From: CAZMCH01 sp964564735
Lineage (GTDB): Bacteria; Poribacteria; DTPJ01
Assembly: GCA_964564735.1 (NCBI GenBank)
Contig: CAZMCH010000003.1
Location: 33,192-97,191 of the forward strand
DNA: 64,000 bases
Direction of reading: 5' to 3'
Part shown: positions 1 to 9,154 of the stretch, piece after piece
Position numbering within the stretch: the first letter of the stretch is position 1
Layout of the letters: the number at the start of each line of letters is the position of its first letter
Translations under genes and position numbers: made by a program
The notes under the pieces: model-generated
Told to the model about the DNA's origin: nothing
Databases searched by the model: none
The model's input: only the letters and a program-made list of their open reading frames with translations

Positions 1-669
1 AAGAATACTAATATTCTCTATAATTGCTCCATATTATCTATATTTAAAGAATCTGAACAGAAAATGGATCATTCAGAAAAAAAAATTACAATCTGCCATG
101 AAGGTTCGCTTGTTTTTAATAGAGGATTGAAAGAAATCATTGAGGTTATGGGGGCTTTGAAGAAACACTATAATGATAGAGTTCGTCTACTTATAATCGG
201 TGAAGCTTATGGGAAAGAAAAAGAGTATTTTAAAGAAAATATAAAAAGATATGAAATAGAGGATATTGTTAAATTCACAGGATGGTTACCCTATGAGGAA
301 GTTGGTAACGCTATTGCCAATGGTACGATTGGCATCAATTTTTTAGACTATCATTCCGAGAACAACAATTTTACAACAGCAATAAAGCTATTTAATTATA
401 TGAGATATGGATTACCAATCGTTACGGTTGATTTGCCAGAAACTCGTCGGATTATACTAGATGCCAATTGTGGTATAATCGTCAAAGAAAGAACTACTGA
501 AGCCCTTGCAGATGCCTTATCTATGTTGATAGATAATCCAGAATTAAGACAAAAATTGGGGCAAAACGGAAGAAAGGCTGTTGAGGAAAAATACAATTGG
601 GGTGTAATGGAAAAGAGATTGCTTAGAGTCTATGATGAACTTCTGTCATCGTCAAAGTTTGTTTTATGA
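1..669 (+). CDS. Glycosyltransferase family 4 (GT-B), 5' end outside window
   Basis: The reading frame is open from the first base, so this is the C-terminal part of a longer gene; the ATG at 64 is probably internal. What remains is the nucleotide-sugar-binding Rossmann half of a GT-B enzyme: a 'KITICHEGSLVFNRGLKE' start, a 'FTGWLPYEEVG' loop, and a conserved 'AIKLFNYMRYGLPIV' stretch that corresponds to the family E-x7-E donor-binding region. It most likely adds a sugar to a lipid-linked saccharide at the inner face of the cytoplasmic membrane. It opens the polysaccharide locus, with the next gene starting about 40 bases downstream. Donor and acceptor cannot be deduced. Confidence 0.85.
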   Translation, partial: KNTNILYNCSILSIFKESEQKMDHSEKKITICHEGSLVFNRGLKEIIEVMGALKKHYNDRVRLLIIGEAYGKEKEYFKENIKRYEIEDIVKFTGWLPYEEVGNAIANGTIGINFLDYHSENNNFTTAIKLFNYMRYGLPIVTVDLPETRRIILDANCGIIVKERTTEALADALSMLIDNPELRQKLGQNGRKAVEEKYNWGVMEKRLLRVYDELLSSSKFVL

Positions 670-710
670 GTCAATTGTGATTTTGGTTATTAATTGTGAA
701 GGTTATTATA

Positions 711-1718
711 TTGTCATTAGAAATAAGAAGGCTGGAAGAAACTGAATATGATGAATGGGATAAGTTAGTTGAGGAATCTCCTCAAGGAACGATTTTTCAT
801 GAATCCTCATGGATTAAGGCTTTAACAGAGGATTATGGTATTTATGGATATTTTAAGAATGGGAAACTATCTGCTGGAATACCTTTTGTCCGAAGTAAGC
901 TAAAACTTGGGATAAAAAAATTACATTCCCCACCTTCAACGCCCTATTTTGGTATTGTTTATAAGGAAAATAAGGGCAAATATGTTACTAATCTTTCCGA
1001 TGAGAAATCTATAAGCATGGCAATAATAAAAAAATTAAAAGAGGAGTTTGACTCTATAACAATTAGCTTTTCTCCATTTGTGATTGATATACAACCTTTT
1101 ATATGGGAAGGTTTTTCTTGTAATGTTAAATATACCTATATGATTCAGATTCATGATCTTGATCTTGTTTGGAATGATATGGATGCAAAAAGAAGAAATG
1201 ATATAGTTAAGGCAGAAAAAGATGGCGTATATATAGAACCTTCAGATGATTTTGAACAAACCATTGAACTTGTAAAAAAAACATTTGATAGGCAAAGAAA
1301 GCAAGTGAATTTCATATCAACAGCTATTATTTATAATAATATGCTAAGTGATAAAGGACGCTGTAAGTCCTTTCTTGCTAGGGATAATAGTGGGAAAGCC
1401 ATCGGTGCGGTATATATTATTTGGGATCAAAAAAGAAGCTATTATTTATTTGGTGGCTATGACTCCGAAGAAAAACATCATGGTGCTTCTGCTATGGCTA
1501 CATGGGAAGCGATAAAATTTACTAAAAATGTATTGGGGTTAAATTGCTTCGATTTCGAAGGTTCGATGATTCCTGCAATTGAAACTTATTTTAGAAAATT
1601 TGGAGGAGAGTTAACTCCCTATTATACTGTTAATTGGATGAAACCTTGTATAGAGACAGTGTCGCATGCAAAAAAATCAATTAAATTTGCATTGAATTGC
1701 ATAAAACACAGAAAATAA
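711..1718 (+). CDS. GNAT/FemAB-like acyltransferase (BioF2-like domain)
   Basis: The sequence resembles the FemAB/BioF2-type double-GNAT fold found in polysaccharide and peptidoglycan loci: an N-terminal 'EYDEWDKLVEESPQGTIFHESSWIKAL' region and a C-terminal 'RSYYLFGGYDSEEKHHGASAMATWEAI' acyl-CoA/acyl-tRNA fold signature. About 335 residues is usual for the family. I chose the TTG at 711 because GAAGG lies about 8 bases upstream. The in-frame GTG at 696 has no Shine-Dalgarno sequence. A role in acylating or aminoacylating a surface sugar is inferred from context only. It is cytoplasmic, with no signal or membrane segments. Confidence 0.7.
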   Translation: MSLEIRRLEETEYDEWDKLVEESPQGTIFHESSWIKALTEDYGIYGYFKNGKLSAGIPFVRSKLKLGIKKLHSPPSTPYFGIVYKENKGKYVTNLSDEKSISMAIIKKLKEEFDSITISFSPFVIDIQPFIWEGFSCNVKYTYMIQIHDLDLVWNDMDAKRRNDIVKAEKDGVYIEPSDDFEQTIELVKKTFDRQRKQVNFISTAIIYNNMLSDKGRCKSFLARDNSGKAIGAVYIIWDQKRSYYLFGGYDSEEKHHGASAMATWEAIKFTKNVLGLNCFDFEGSMIPAIETYFRKFGGELTPYYTVNWMKPCIETVSHAKKSIKFALNCIKHRK

Positions 1719-1724
1719 TTAAAA

Positions 1725-3188
1725 ATGATATGTGTTTATATAGAATCAGAAAATGAAGTTATAAAAAAAAGAATACGTTATGTTATGGAACAATTATTAG
1801 TTCCAATAGGATATCCTTTCACCTTTCAAGCAGAATTAAATAGTTTTGATAATATATTTACCATAGCTTGTATTCCTGAAAATAAATCTGATATTCAATC
1901 ATATACACAAAAATTTGATATTGTAATTCCTTATGGAGATTATAACTCATGGTTAGTTGATGATGTTGATATAAAGGCAGATAAAGTTAATGATATTTAC
2001 GTTTTATACATCAAAAAGACTCCTGAATATTTGATCCATGATGGAAAAATTGGTTTTGATCTGATAAATATCGTATTCTATCTTTTATCACGTCAAGAGG
2101 AATATGTATATACGCATCGGGACCTTTGGAATTGCTTTTCGGCTACATATTCAATTCTTTATGAAAATGGCATCATTGGAATACCAATAATAAATTATTA
2201 CATTAAATTCCTTGCTTCATATATCCGACAGCGGTCAAGACAATTACCTGAACCAAAATGGAAAGATGGCAAATCTTTTGCAGTAGTTCTTTCTCATGAT
2301 GTTGATCGCCTTTCATCAAATTATCTTAGTATAATTATAAACAAAATATTAAGGGCAAGAAAGTATTTTAATCCTGCCTCAACGATTATAAGTTCAATAA
2401 AGGAGCTATTATCCCTTACGAAATCAGAAAAATGGGATCTATCTGATTTGACAGGGAAAGAAGCTCAATTTGGATTTCACTCAACTTTCTTTATAGCAAG
2501 TAATACCCAATACAGGCATCCTGATGATCCACATTATTGGATTAATAGCAAGCTAATATACAAAAAGAAAAAAATAGCTTTAAATAATTTGGCAAAGTTG
2601 TTGCAAGATAAAGGCTGGGAAATTGGTTTACATGGAAGCATCAATTCATATCAAGATCAAGATTTGCTTTCTCGTGAGAAAGACTTGCTTATAAAAAAAA
2701 CTGGTTGCTCAATTCAGGGCATAAGACAACATTATCTTTGTCTTGATGTTAATAAAACTTGGCAAATACATGAGAAGATTGGATTTAGATATGATACAAC
2801 ATTGGGTTTCAATGAACGGAATGGTTTTCGCGCTGGAATGGCATTTCCTTTTAATCCCTATAATTTCCAGACAGAGCAAAAATTCAATCTATTAGAATTA
2901 CCAATGACAGTAATGGACGGTAGTCTTTTCAGTATTAATGGTGAAAAATTAGATTATTATAAAGCAGTCCAAAGATGCAATAAATTATTTAATAACATTA
3001 GACAAACAGAAGGTTTGCTTGTCATCAATTTTCATCCCCATTATTATCAATCTGTCTATCCAGAATGGTGGGCAATTTATGAATATATATTAAATTATCT
3101 ATCTGAATCTTCTGTATGGGTTGCAACTGGAAAGGAAATTGTTGACTGGTGGTCAGAACGCAAAAAGAAATTATATATTACAACTTAA
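1725..3188 (+). CDS. Polysaccharide deacetylase-family protein (DUF7033-like N-terminus)
   Basis: The C-terminal part carries NodB-type motifs. 'VVLSHDVDRL' (about residue 190) supplies the DVD metal/catalytic acids, 'GFHSTFFIAS' and 'GWEIGLHGSINSY' follow with the metal-binding His, and 'LLVINFHPHYYQS' lies near the end. The first about 180 residues resemble the N-terminal domain often fused to such deacetylases in surface-polysaccharide clusters. No signal peptide is visible, so it is probably cytoplasmic, perhaps acting on lipid-linked sugars. It starts only 6 bases after the preceding acyltransferase-like gene, so the two are probably co-translated. The substrate is unknown; some clustered members may not be active deacetylases. 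Confidence 0.75.
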   Translation: MICVYIESENEVIKKRIRYVMEQLLVPIGYPFTFQAELNSFDNIFTIACIPENKSDIQSYTQKFDIVIPYGDYNSWLVDDVDIKADKVNDIYVLYIKKTPEYLIHDGKIGFDLINIVFYLLSRQEEYVYTHRDLWNCFSATYSILYENGIIGIPIINYYIKFLASYIRQRSRQLPEPKWKDGKSFAVVLSHDVDRLSSNYLSIIINKILRARKYFNPASTIISSIKELLSLTKSEKWDLSDLTGKEAQFGFHSTFFIASNTQYRHPDDPHYWINSKLIYKKKKIALNNLAKLLQDKGWEIGLHGSINSYQDQDLLSREKDLLIKKTGCSIQGIRQHYLCLDVNKTWQIHEKIGFRYDTTLGFNERNGFRAGMAFPFNPYNFQTEQKFNLLELPMTVMDGSLFSINGEKLDYYKAVQRCNKLFNNIRQTEGLLVINFHPHYYQSVYPEWWAIYEYILNYLSESSVWVATGKEIVDWWSERKKKLYITT

Positions 3189-3213
3189 TACATGATATTA
3201 TTGAAAGTTATTT

Positions 3214-5106
3214 ATGTGCAGTATAGCTGGAATAATTAGATATAAACAAGAAATAGATAAAAATCTTCTCAAACAGATGAATATTGTTCAAAGACATAGG
3301 GGACCTGATGATGAAGGTTACTTTGTTGATGAAAATGTTGGACTTGCCCATAATCGTTTAAGCATAATTGATCTTTCTCCATTAGGGCACCAACCAATGT
3401 CTAATGAAGATGGAACGATCTGGATTGTCTATAATGGTGAAATTTATAATTATTTAGAGATAATACCTGACCTGAAATCAAAAGGACATATATTCAAATC
3501 TAAAACAGATACAGAGGTTATTATACATGCTTACGAGGAATATGATATTGACTGTCTTCAAAGGCTTAATGGAATGTTCGCTTTTGCTATATGGGATAGT
3601 CGCAAAAAACAATTATTTTGTGCCAGAGATCGTTTTGGAATAAAGCCATTTTACTACTATCGCAATGACGATTATTTTATTTTTGCATCTGAAATAAAGG
3701 CAATACTTGAGGACAAAAAAATACAGCTTTCAGTAAATAATCAAATACTATACAATTTTCTTAGATATGGCATAGTTAATTATAATAATGAAACTTTTTA
3801 TTGCAATATAATGCAACTTCCATCAGCACATTGTTTAATATTGCGACAAAATGAGATTTCAATAGAGAAGTATTGGGATATAGAACCTGAAAACGAACTT
3901 AATGATAAAAGTGATGAATTCTATGCAGAAAAATTCCATGAATTATTCGAGGATTCCATAAGGATTCATCTCAGAAGTGATGTTCCAATTGGAACTTGTT
4001 TAAGTGGTGGTATTGACTCATCTTCTATTGTATGTGTAGCTAATGATTTGTTATTTCCAGAAAAGAATTTAAAGGAAAGTATAAAAGATCATCAAAAAAC
4101 ATTTTCTTCATGTTTTGAAGATTTACGCTTTGATGAAAGAAAATATATAAATAAAGTTATTGAAAAGACAGGAGCAGAAAATAATTTTATCTTTCCAAGT
4201 TCAAAAGATTTAATCAAAGATATTGAGAAACTTATATGGTATCAAGATCAACCTTTTAATAGCACAAGCATATTTGCTCAATGGAATGTAATGAAATTGG
4301 CTAGTGAAAGCGGTGTAATTGTTCTACTTGATGGTCAAGGAGCAGATGAGTTGCTTGCAGGTTATCCACCATATTTTGGAGCAAATTTCGAAGAACTTGC
4401 CAGAAAAATGGCTTTATGTAGCCTCTTGAAAGAAAGAGTTTTATATGCACAAAATCGGGGCTATTCTTTGCTCAAATCTACATTTTTTGCTTTAGCTGGT
4501 TCTATATCTCAAATTTGGAAAAATTCAAATAAAAACGACATGATTTCCTTTCAATCAGAATTGCCTGAAGCATTATCCAACGATGGCTGTGAAGCATTAG
4601 GCAATTTGTATAAACCAAAGTATTTTAAGGATATACTAAAGAATAGGCTATATTATGATTGCATCAAAGGATATAGATTATCTTCATTATTACGTTACGA
4701 AGACCGTAACAGTATGGCATTTTCCCTTGAATCGAGAGTTCCATTCCTTGACTATAGACTTGTGGAATATGTATTTAGCTTGCCTGATAGATGTAGAATA
4801 AATAAAGGTTGGACAAAAGCTGTGTTGCGAAATGCAATGAAAGGTATTTTACCAGAAGAAATACGTATGAGGAAAGACAAAATGGGATTTGTAACTCCAC
4901 AAGACGTATGGATGAGAGGAGAGCTAAAATCTTGGATAAATGATATTTTTTATTCAAAGAGTTTCAAAGAAAGACCATATTTCAATTATGAAATAGTTCA
5001 TCAATATTGGCATTTATATTGCAATAATAAAATGAATATAGGTTCTGTAATCTGGAGATGGTTATGTGCAGAACTATGGTTAAGAAGATTTATAGACCAC
5101 AATTAA
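3214..5106 (+). CDS. asnB: Asparagine synthase (glutamine-hydrolysing)
   Basis: The N-terminal class II glutaminase domain begins Met-Cys, so Cys2 is the nucleophile once Met is removed. It contains 'QRHRGPDDEGYF' and 'NGEIYNY'. The synthetase domain carries the ATP pyrophosphatase loop 'LSGGIDSSSIV' near residue 264 and 'LLDGQGADELLAGYPPYF'. The C-terminal 'SLESRVPFLDYRLVEY' is typical of AsnB. At 630 residues it is full length. AsnB paralogues inside polysaccharide loci may amidate a uronic acid or amino-acid substituent rather than supply asparagine; that role is inference. The start is fixed by the required Cys2. Confidence 0.93.
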   Translation: MCSIAGIIRYKQEIDKNLLKQMNIVQRHRGPDDEGYFVDENVGLAHNRLSIIDLSPLGHQPMSNEDGTIWIVYNGEIYNYLEIIPDLKSKGHIFKSKTDTEVIIHAYEEYDIDCLQRLNGMFAFAIWDSRKKQLFCARDRFGIKPFYYYRNDDYFIFASEIKAILEDKKIQLSVNNQILYNFLRYGIVNYNNETFYCNIMQLPSAHCLILRQNEISIEKYWDIEPENELNDKSDEFYAEKFHELFEDSIRIHLRSDVPIGTCLSGGIDSSSIVCVANDLLFPEKNLKESIKDHQKTFSSCFEDLRFDERKYINKVIEKTGAENNFIFPSSKDLIKDIEKLIWYQDQPFNSTSIFAQWNVMKLASESGVIVLLDGQGADELLAGYPPYFGANFEELARKMALCSLLKERVLYAQNRGYSLLKSTFFALAGSISQIWKNSNKNDMISFQSELPEALSNDGCEALGNLYKPKYFKDILKNRLYYDCIKGYRLSSLLRYEDRNSMAFSLESRVPFLDYRLVEYVFSLPDRCRINKGWTKAVLRNAMKGILPEEIRMRKDKMGFVTPQDVWMRGELKSWINDIFYSKSFKERPYFNYEIVHQYWHLYCNNKMNIGSVIWRWLCAELWLRRFIDHN

Positions 5107-5161
5107 TTCGTCTCTTAATATATTATCTCTTAGAATAGTTATAATTTTACAGGAGAGGGGA

Positions 5162-7162
5162 ATGAATATTAGCTCTCATATTGCAAAACCATCAATTTAT
5201 ACGTTCGTAAAATTAATAATTACCTTATTTCTGTCATCTTTGATCGTTTGCCTATTCATTATATTTGCCTTCAAATCCGAGACGTTACGAGTTATGATAT
5301 GTTTGTTAGAAACAAAACTGCACATAATATTGCTTGTTATAACTATTGTAATAGCCTTATTATTGAATATACAAATAATTCGTGGCAAAATAATCAACAA
5401 AGATAGAATCAAAAATATAATAAAAAAATATAGAATTGCATTTGATTCTCTATTATTAGCTTTAGCTATTATAGTTTTTACATTACCATTATTTCAAACA
5501 TGGTCAACCGGAAACGTTAATGGGGGAAATAGTCTTGGAGGTATTTTGCCTTATAGCGATTGCGGTTATTATTACATTGGTGCAGAACATTTATTACATA
5601 CAGGAACATTGGATTCATGGAATCATCGCAGACCTATAAATTCATGTTTATTAGCAACTAGATTAGCCTTAGTCAAACATGATTTTCGCTCTGCCATGAT
5701 AATCGAAGCGATTTTGATAGGTTTATCATGTTATCTAGCGACTAAAGCATTTTCCATGAGTTTAGGTTCTTTATCTGGATTAACATTTTTTACCGTATTA
5801 TATGGACTAAATAGAGTTAATGTTGCAGTTATAATGAGCGAAAATCTGGGTCTTATATTCGGTTCGCTTGCTTTTGCTATAATGTGGTATGGAGTATGTA
5901 AAAATAAAATGTGGATTATTGCATTAGGGATTATACCTTTAGTGTCAGGCTTGAGTGCAAGACTTGGTGCTATAATTGTATTGCCGTGTCTTCTAATATG
6001 GGCATTTATTGTTTTTAAGGATAAAAGAATAACAAGATATATATCCGTTGGATTAATTATGCTTGCTATGATTGTTGGGTTTATGTTTAATTTTGCAATT
6101 TTCAAAATAAATGGTGGAGAACGCATATCTCAGTTTCAGGGCGGAACTGCTCTTACTTTATACGGATTTGCATCAGGAGGAAAAGGGTGGCGACAAGCCC
6201 AAAGAGATTTTCCCGAAATTTCTTACATGGATGACGTAAGCATGAACGATTTTGTCTATAAAAAGACTTTTGATATAATTAAAAACAATCCTTTTGGATT
6301 TTTCATGACTATAATAAGGTTATCAGCCATTTCTTTTATTGGATTTGCAATACAATTTATGGAGATGATAACAGGTATTTTACCCTATGCAACTCCTATA
6401 AGAGGCTATTTAGATTTTTATTTGGTATCAAGATTAATTATTATGCTGTTGATTCTTGCCATTATATTAATTGGATTTATAAGATTTTTTGTAGTTAATC
6501 GTCGTAATACAAAGGCTTCTTTTATTTTAGCAGGTTTGATAGGAAATATACTTAGTATTCCATTAATTTTTCCTGATGGATTTATACGTGTATTTGCTGT
6601 AACTTTTCCATTTTTTGCAGGTATGATTTCAATTGGGATAACTAAATGGAATTTATCAATTGAAGATAAAATAGAAGATGTTGTTGATAATTATAGGATT
6701 CTTATTCCAACAACTATTAGTGTTATACTTATTTTTTCTGCCATGTTTGGTCCGTTAATTGTCAGACAATTTGGGCAAAAACAAATACCTGATATTTCCT
6801 TATATAATAATGAAAATAATCATGTTATTGCTCGTATTGGTCCGGGGATTTCCTATCTTGATATTTATCCTGAATCTTCTTCTGTAAGAACATTTGCCCC
6901 AAAAATAAACGAACGTGATTTCAAAGCAAATTTGGCAAATGAGCTTCATCCCGAATTTTCTAAACTTCTTGAGCCAATGTATGAAAATATTAATGCTCCA
7001 ACTACATTGATGTTTGTTTATGATCTACTATCCAAAAAAGGAGTATTTATTTTGACTCCATTAGGGTTTGTTGGGAGTGAATGGAATTATATAATCTTTG
7101 ATGTTAAAAAAGTGTTTGGAACAAATGATCTCTTTACAATGTTAACTTATAAAATTATCTAG
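5162..7162 (+). CDS. Polytopic membrane protein, GT-C/GT39-like glycosyltransferase
   Basis: This 666-residue protein has about a dozen hydrophobic segments. A polar loop follows the third segment and contains 'ILPYSDCGYYYIGAEHLL', which places acidic residues where GT-C enzymes carry their catalytic Asp. The C-terminal part is a soluble periplasmic-type tail ending 'GSEWNYIIFDVKKVF'. GT-C enzymes use polyprenyl-phosphate sugars at the outer face of the membrane. The start has a strong AGGAG site 6 bases upstream. I do not recognise a specific family member, and a flippase or polymerase cannot be excluded from sequence alone. Confidence 0.6.
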   Translation: MNISSHIAKPSIYTFVKLIITLFLSSLIVCLFIIFAFKSETLRVMICLLETKLHIILLVITIVIALLLNIQIIRGKIINKDRIKNIIKKYRIAFDSLLLALAIIVFTLPLFQTWSTGNVNGGNSLGGILPYSDCGYYYIGAEHLLHTGTLDSWNHRRPINSCLLATRLALVKHDFRSAMIIEAILIGLSCYLATKAFSMSLGSLSGLTFFTVLYGLNRVNVAVIMSENLGLIFGSLAFAIMWYGVCKNKMWIIALGIIPLVSGLSARLGAIIVLPCLLIWAFIVFKDKRITRYISVGLIMLAMIVGFMFNFAIFKINGGERISQFQGGTALTLYGFASGGKGWRQAQRDFPEISYMDDVSMNDFVYKKTFDIIKNNPFGFFMTIIRLSAISFIGFAIQFMEMITGILPYATPIRGYLDFYLVSRLIIMLLILAIILIGFIRFFVVNRRNTKASFILAGLIGNILSIPLIFPDGFIRVFAVTFPFFAGMISIGITKWNLSIEDKIEDVVDNYRILIPTTISVILIFSAMFGPLIVRQFGQKQIPDISLYNNENNHVIARIGPGISYLDIYPESSSVRTFAPKINERDFKANLANELHPEFSKLLEPMYENINAPTTLMFVYDLLSKKGVFILTPLGFVGSEWNYIIFDVKKVFGTNDLFTMLTYKII

Positions 7163-7227
7163 TCTTTTTATTGATTATCTATTTTTCAATAAAGTAATTT
7201 TCTCGAGATAATGGACTTAATTAATAA

Positions 7228-8421
7228 ATGAAACCTTGTATTGTTTGGGATTCCATTTTAAGCCTTGAGAAAGCCTCAAAGGGCGATATATCGCAGATCG
7301 TATATATGGTTGAAGCACTTGCTGAACAAAAAATTGATGTGTCTTTAGTTGCCTTAAATGCAGGAAAAGCATATATTGACGGAGTTAATATAAGGCAAGT
7401 TCCAAATTTTTGGTATATCAAGCAAAGAACGAGAACGCTTGGAAGGCTTTTTTCCGACTTGTATGGCTACGGAGGTAAGATTACTGCTCGATACATAGCT
7501 AAGTTTGTAGTAAACAGGCTTGACCCAATTGAGCATTATGATCTATATCATGTTAGAGCAAGAAATCTAGCAATAGAGTTAAAACGATTTCAATTTAATA
7601 AACCGCTTGTTTATACCGCTATTCCACAGTTTTTACATACTGGGCAAATAAAAGATAAAAAACTCGATCAAATGGCTATTGATTCGGCAGATAGTCTAAT
7701 CGCATTAACTGAGGGTTGGAAACAGTTTATATTGGAAAATTTTGATGTGGGCAAGCGTGAAATTGATGTTGTGCCTGTTTGCGTGAAAAATTCTGATATT
7801 TTATTAGAAGATGACTCAAAAATCAATAAATTATTTGACGGCAAAAAAGTTATTGGGTATTTTGGAAGGCTTCAGGAAGGTTATGGAATAGATGTTCTGA
7901 TAGAGTCTATTCCTGAAATAAGAAAGCATGTGGATAATTTATTAGTTATTATTGCTGGCGGTTCTGTATATGGTTATAGAGATAAACTAGAGGCGTTGAT
8001 GAGAAGTCTGGGAGTAAATGATAACGTTTATTTTGCTGGTGAGATACCAAGGGATTTAGTTCCAAATTATCTAAGCAAGTGTGATGTCTTAATCAGTTTT
8101 AGATATAGTGATAACAAAGATCGCTATGGATTTGATCAATCAATCCCAATTAAATGTGTAGAATATATTATGCAAGGTAAACCAGTTGTAGCAACAAGAG
8201 ATGGAGGAATGGAACAGTTGCTAGGAAAAGATTATCCATATCTTGTTGAATATAATGACAAAAAAAAGATAGTTGAGAGCATAATAAAGCTATTAACAGA
8301 TGAAACAGAGGCTCAAAGGATTAGTAAGCAAAACAAAGCCTTGTCATCAAGATTTACTTATGAATCAGTATCTAGTCACCTTATAAAAGTCTATAATAAA
8401 GCGGTAAATTTGACTGATTAA
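7228..8421 (+). CDS. Glycosyltransferase family 4
   Basis: The GT-B fold is clear. The N-terminal half is an acceptor domain. The C-terminal half opens with 'VIGYFGRLQEGYGIDVLIE', continues with 'LLVIIAGGSVYG' and 'VYFAGEIPRDLVPNYLSKCDVLISF', and ends with the donor-binding 'PIKCVEYIMQGKPVVATRDGGMEQLLG'. At 397 residues it is full length. No strong ribosome site precedes the ATG, and it lies 65 bases after the previous gene. It probably extends the repeat unit at the cytoplasmic face of the membrane. The sugar specificity is unknown. Confidence 0.88.
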   Translation: MKPCIVWDSILSLEKASKGDISQIVYMVEALAEQKIDVSLVALNAGKAYIDGVNIRQVPNFWYIKQRTRTLGRLFSDLYGYGGKITARYIAKFVVNRLDPIEHYDLYHVRARNLAIELKRFQFNKPLVYTAIPQFLHTGQIKDKKLDQMAIDSADSLIALTEGWKQFILENFDVGKREIDVVPVCVKNSDILLEDDSKINKLFDGKKVIGYFGRLQEGYGIDVLIESIPEIRKHVDNLLVIIAGGSVYGYRDKLEALMRSLGVNDNVYFAGEIPRDLVPNYLSKCDVLISFRYSDNKDRYGFDQSIPIKCVEYIMQGKPVVATRDGGMEQLLGKDYPYLVEYNDKKKIVESIIKLLTDETEAQRISKQNKALSSRFTYESVSSHLIKVYNKAVNLTD

Positions 8422-8439
8422 AGGGATTTTTTTGCAATA

Positions 8440-9136
8440 ATGAATAGTGATAATCTATCAAATAGAATATATAAGAATTTAAGGGACATTTATCGCAGAA
8501 AAGTGTCTTCATATTGGGATAATGCTTTTGATTATTTCTCAAACTGTAATAAAATTCTTGATATTGGTTGTGGACAGGGACCGTTCTTGGATTTATTTCC
8601 CAAAATAAGTATTGGTTTAGATATGAATATGAAATCTTTGCTCCAGGCTAAACAAAAGTCGCCTGTTATAATGGGAAATGCTGTAAGCCTTCCATTTAAA
8701 GATGAAAGTTTTGATGGTATATTATGTTCACATTTAATAGAGCATTTAGAGCCTCATGGTGCATATAATCTACTTTATGAGATCGGGAGAGTTTTGAAAA
8801 ATGATGGAATACTCATATTGAGGGCTCCCTTATTTAATAGCCATTTTTTTGACGATCCAACTCATATTAGACCCTATCCTCCAAATGCAGTCCTATTATC
8901 TTAATCCAAAAGACAATCACCCTTCGTTTGAGCGTATGCACTATAATTTTGACTTAATCAAGCTAAAATGGCGTTATGAAAGGATTTTTTATCCATCAAC
9001 AGAGCCAATGATTGATCCTTCTCGCTATAAAATAGCGCTTGTATTAAAGACTATAAGTTTGGCTCTAAATAGATTGGGAATACATAGCTTAAAAAAAGAT
9101 GGTTACACTTTGATAGTAAAGAAGCTTTCTATTTAG
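8440..9136 (+). pseudogene. SAM-dependent methyltransferase (type 11), frameshifted
   Basis: The first frame (8440-8904) encodes a class I methyltransferase with motif I 'ILDIGCGQGPFLDLF', 'LPFKDESFDGILCSHLIEHL' and 'LKNDGILILRAP'. It reaches 'DDPTHIRPYPP' and then stops prematurely. The expected continuation, 'YYLNPKDNHPSFERMHYNFD' onward, lies one frame over up to 9136. The shift falls between about 8880 and 8893 and amounts to one extra base or two lost bases. There is no long homopolymer there, so a simple run-length sequencing error is less likely than in the broken gene at 15247. The C-terminal cap is therefore lost unless frameshifting occurs. A sugar or lipid O-methyltransferase role is inferred from the locus. 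Confidence 0.75.
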
Positions 9137-9154
9137 AATTATATGAGGTAATAA

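Noticed and set aside
5731..6126. Minus-strand ORF of 131 codons inside the GT-C-like gene
   Set aside because: It is antisense to a continuous membrane protein frame and has no ribosome site or recognisable family.
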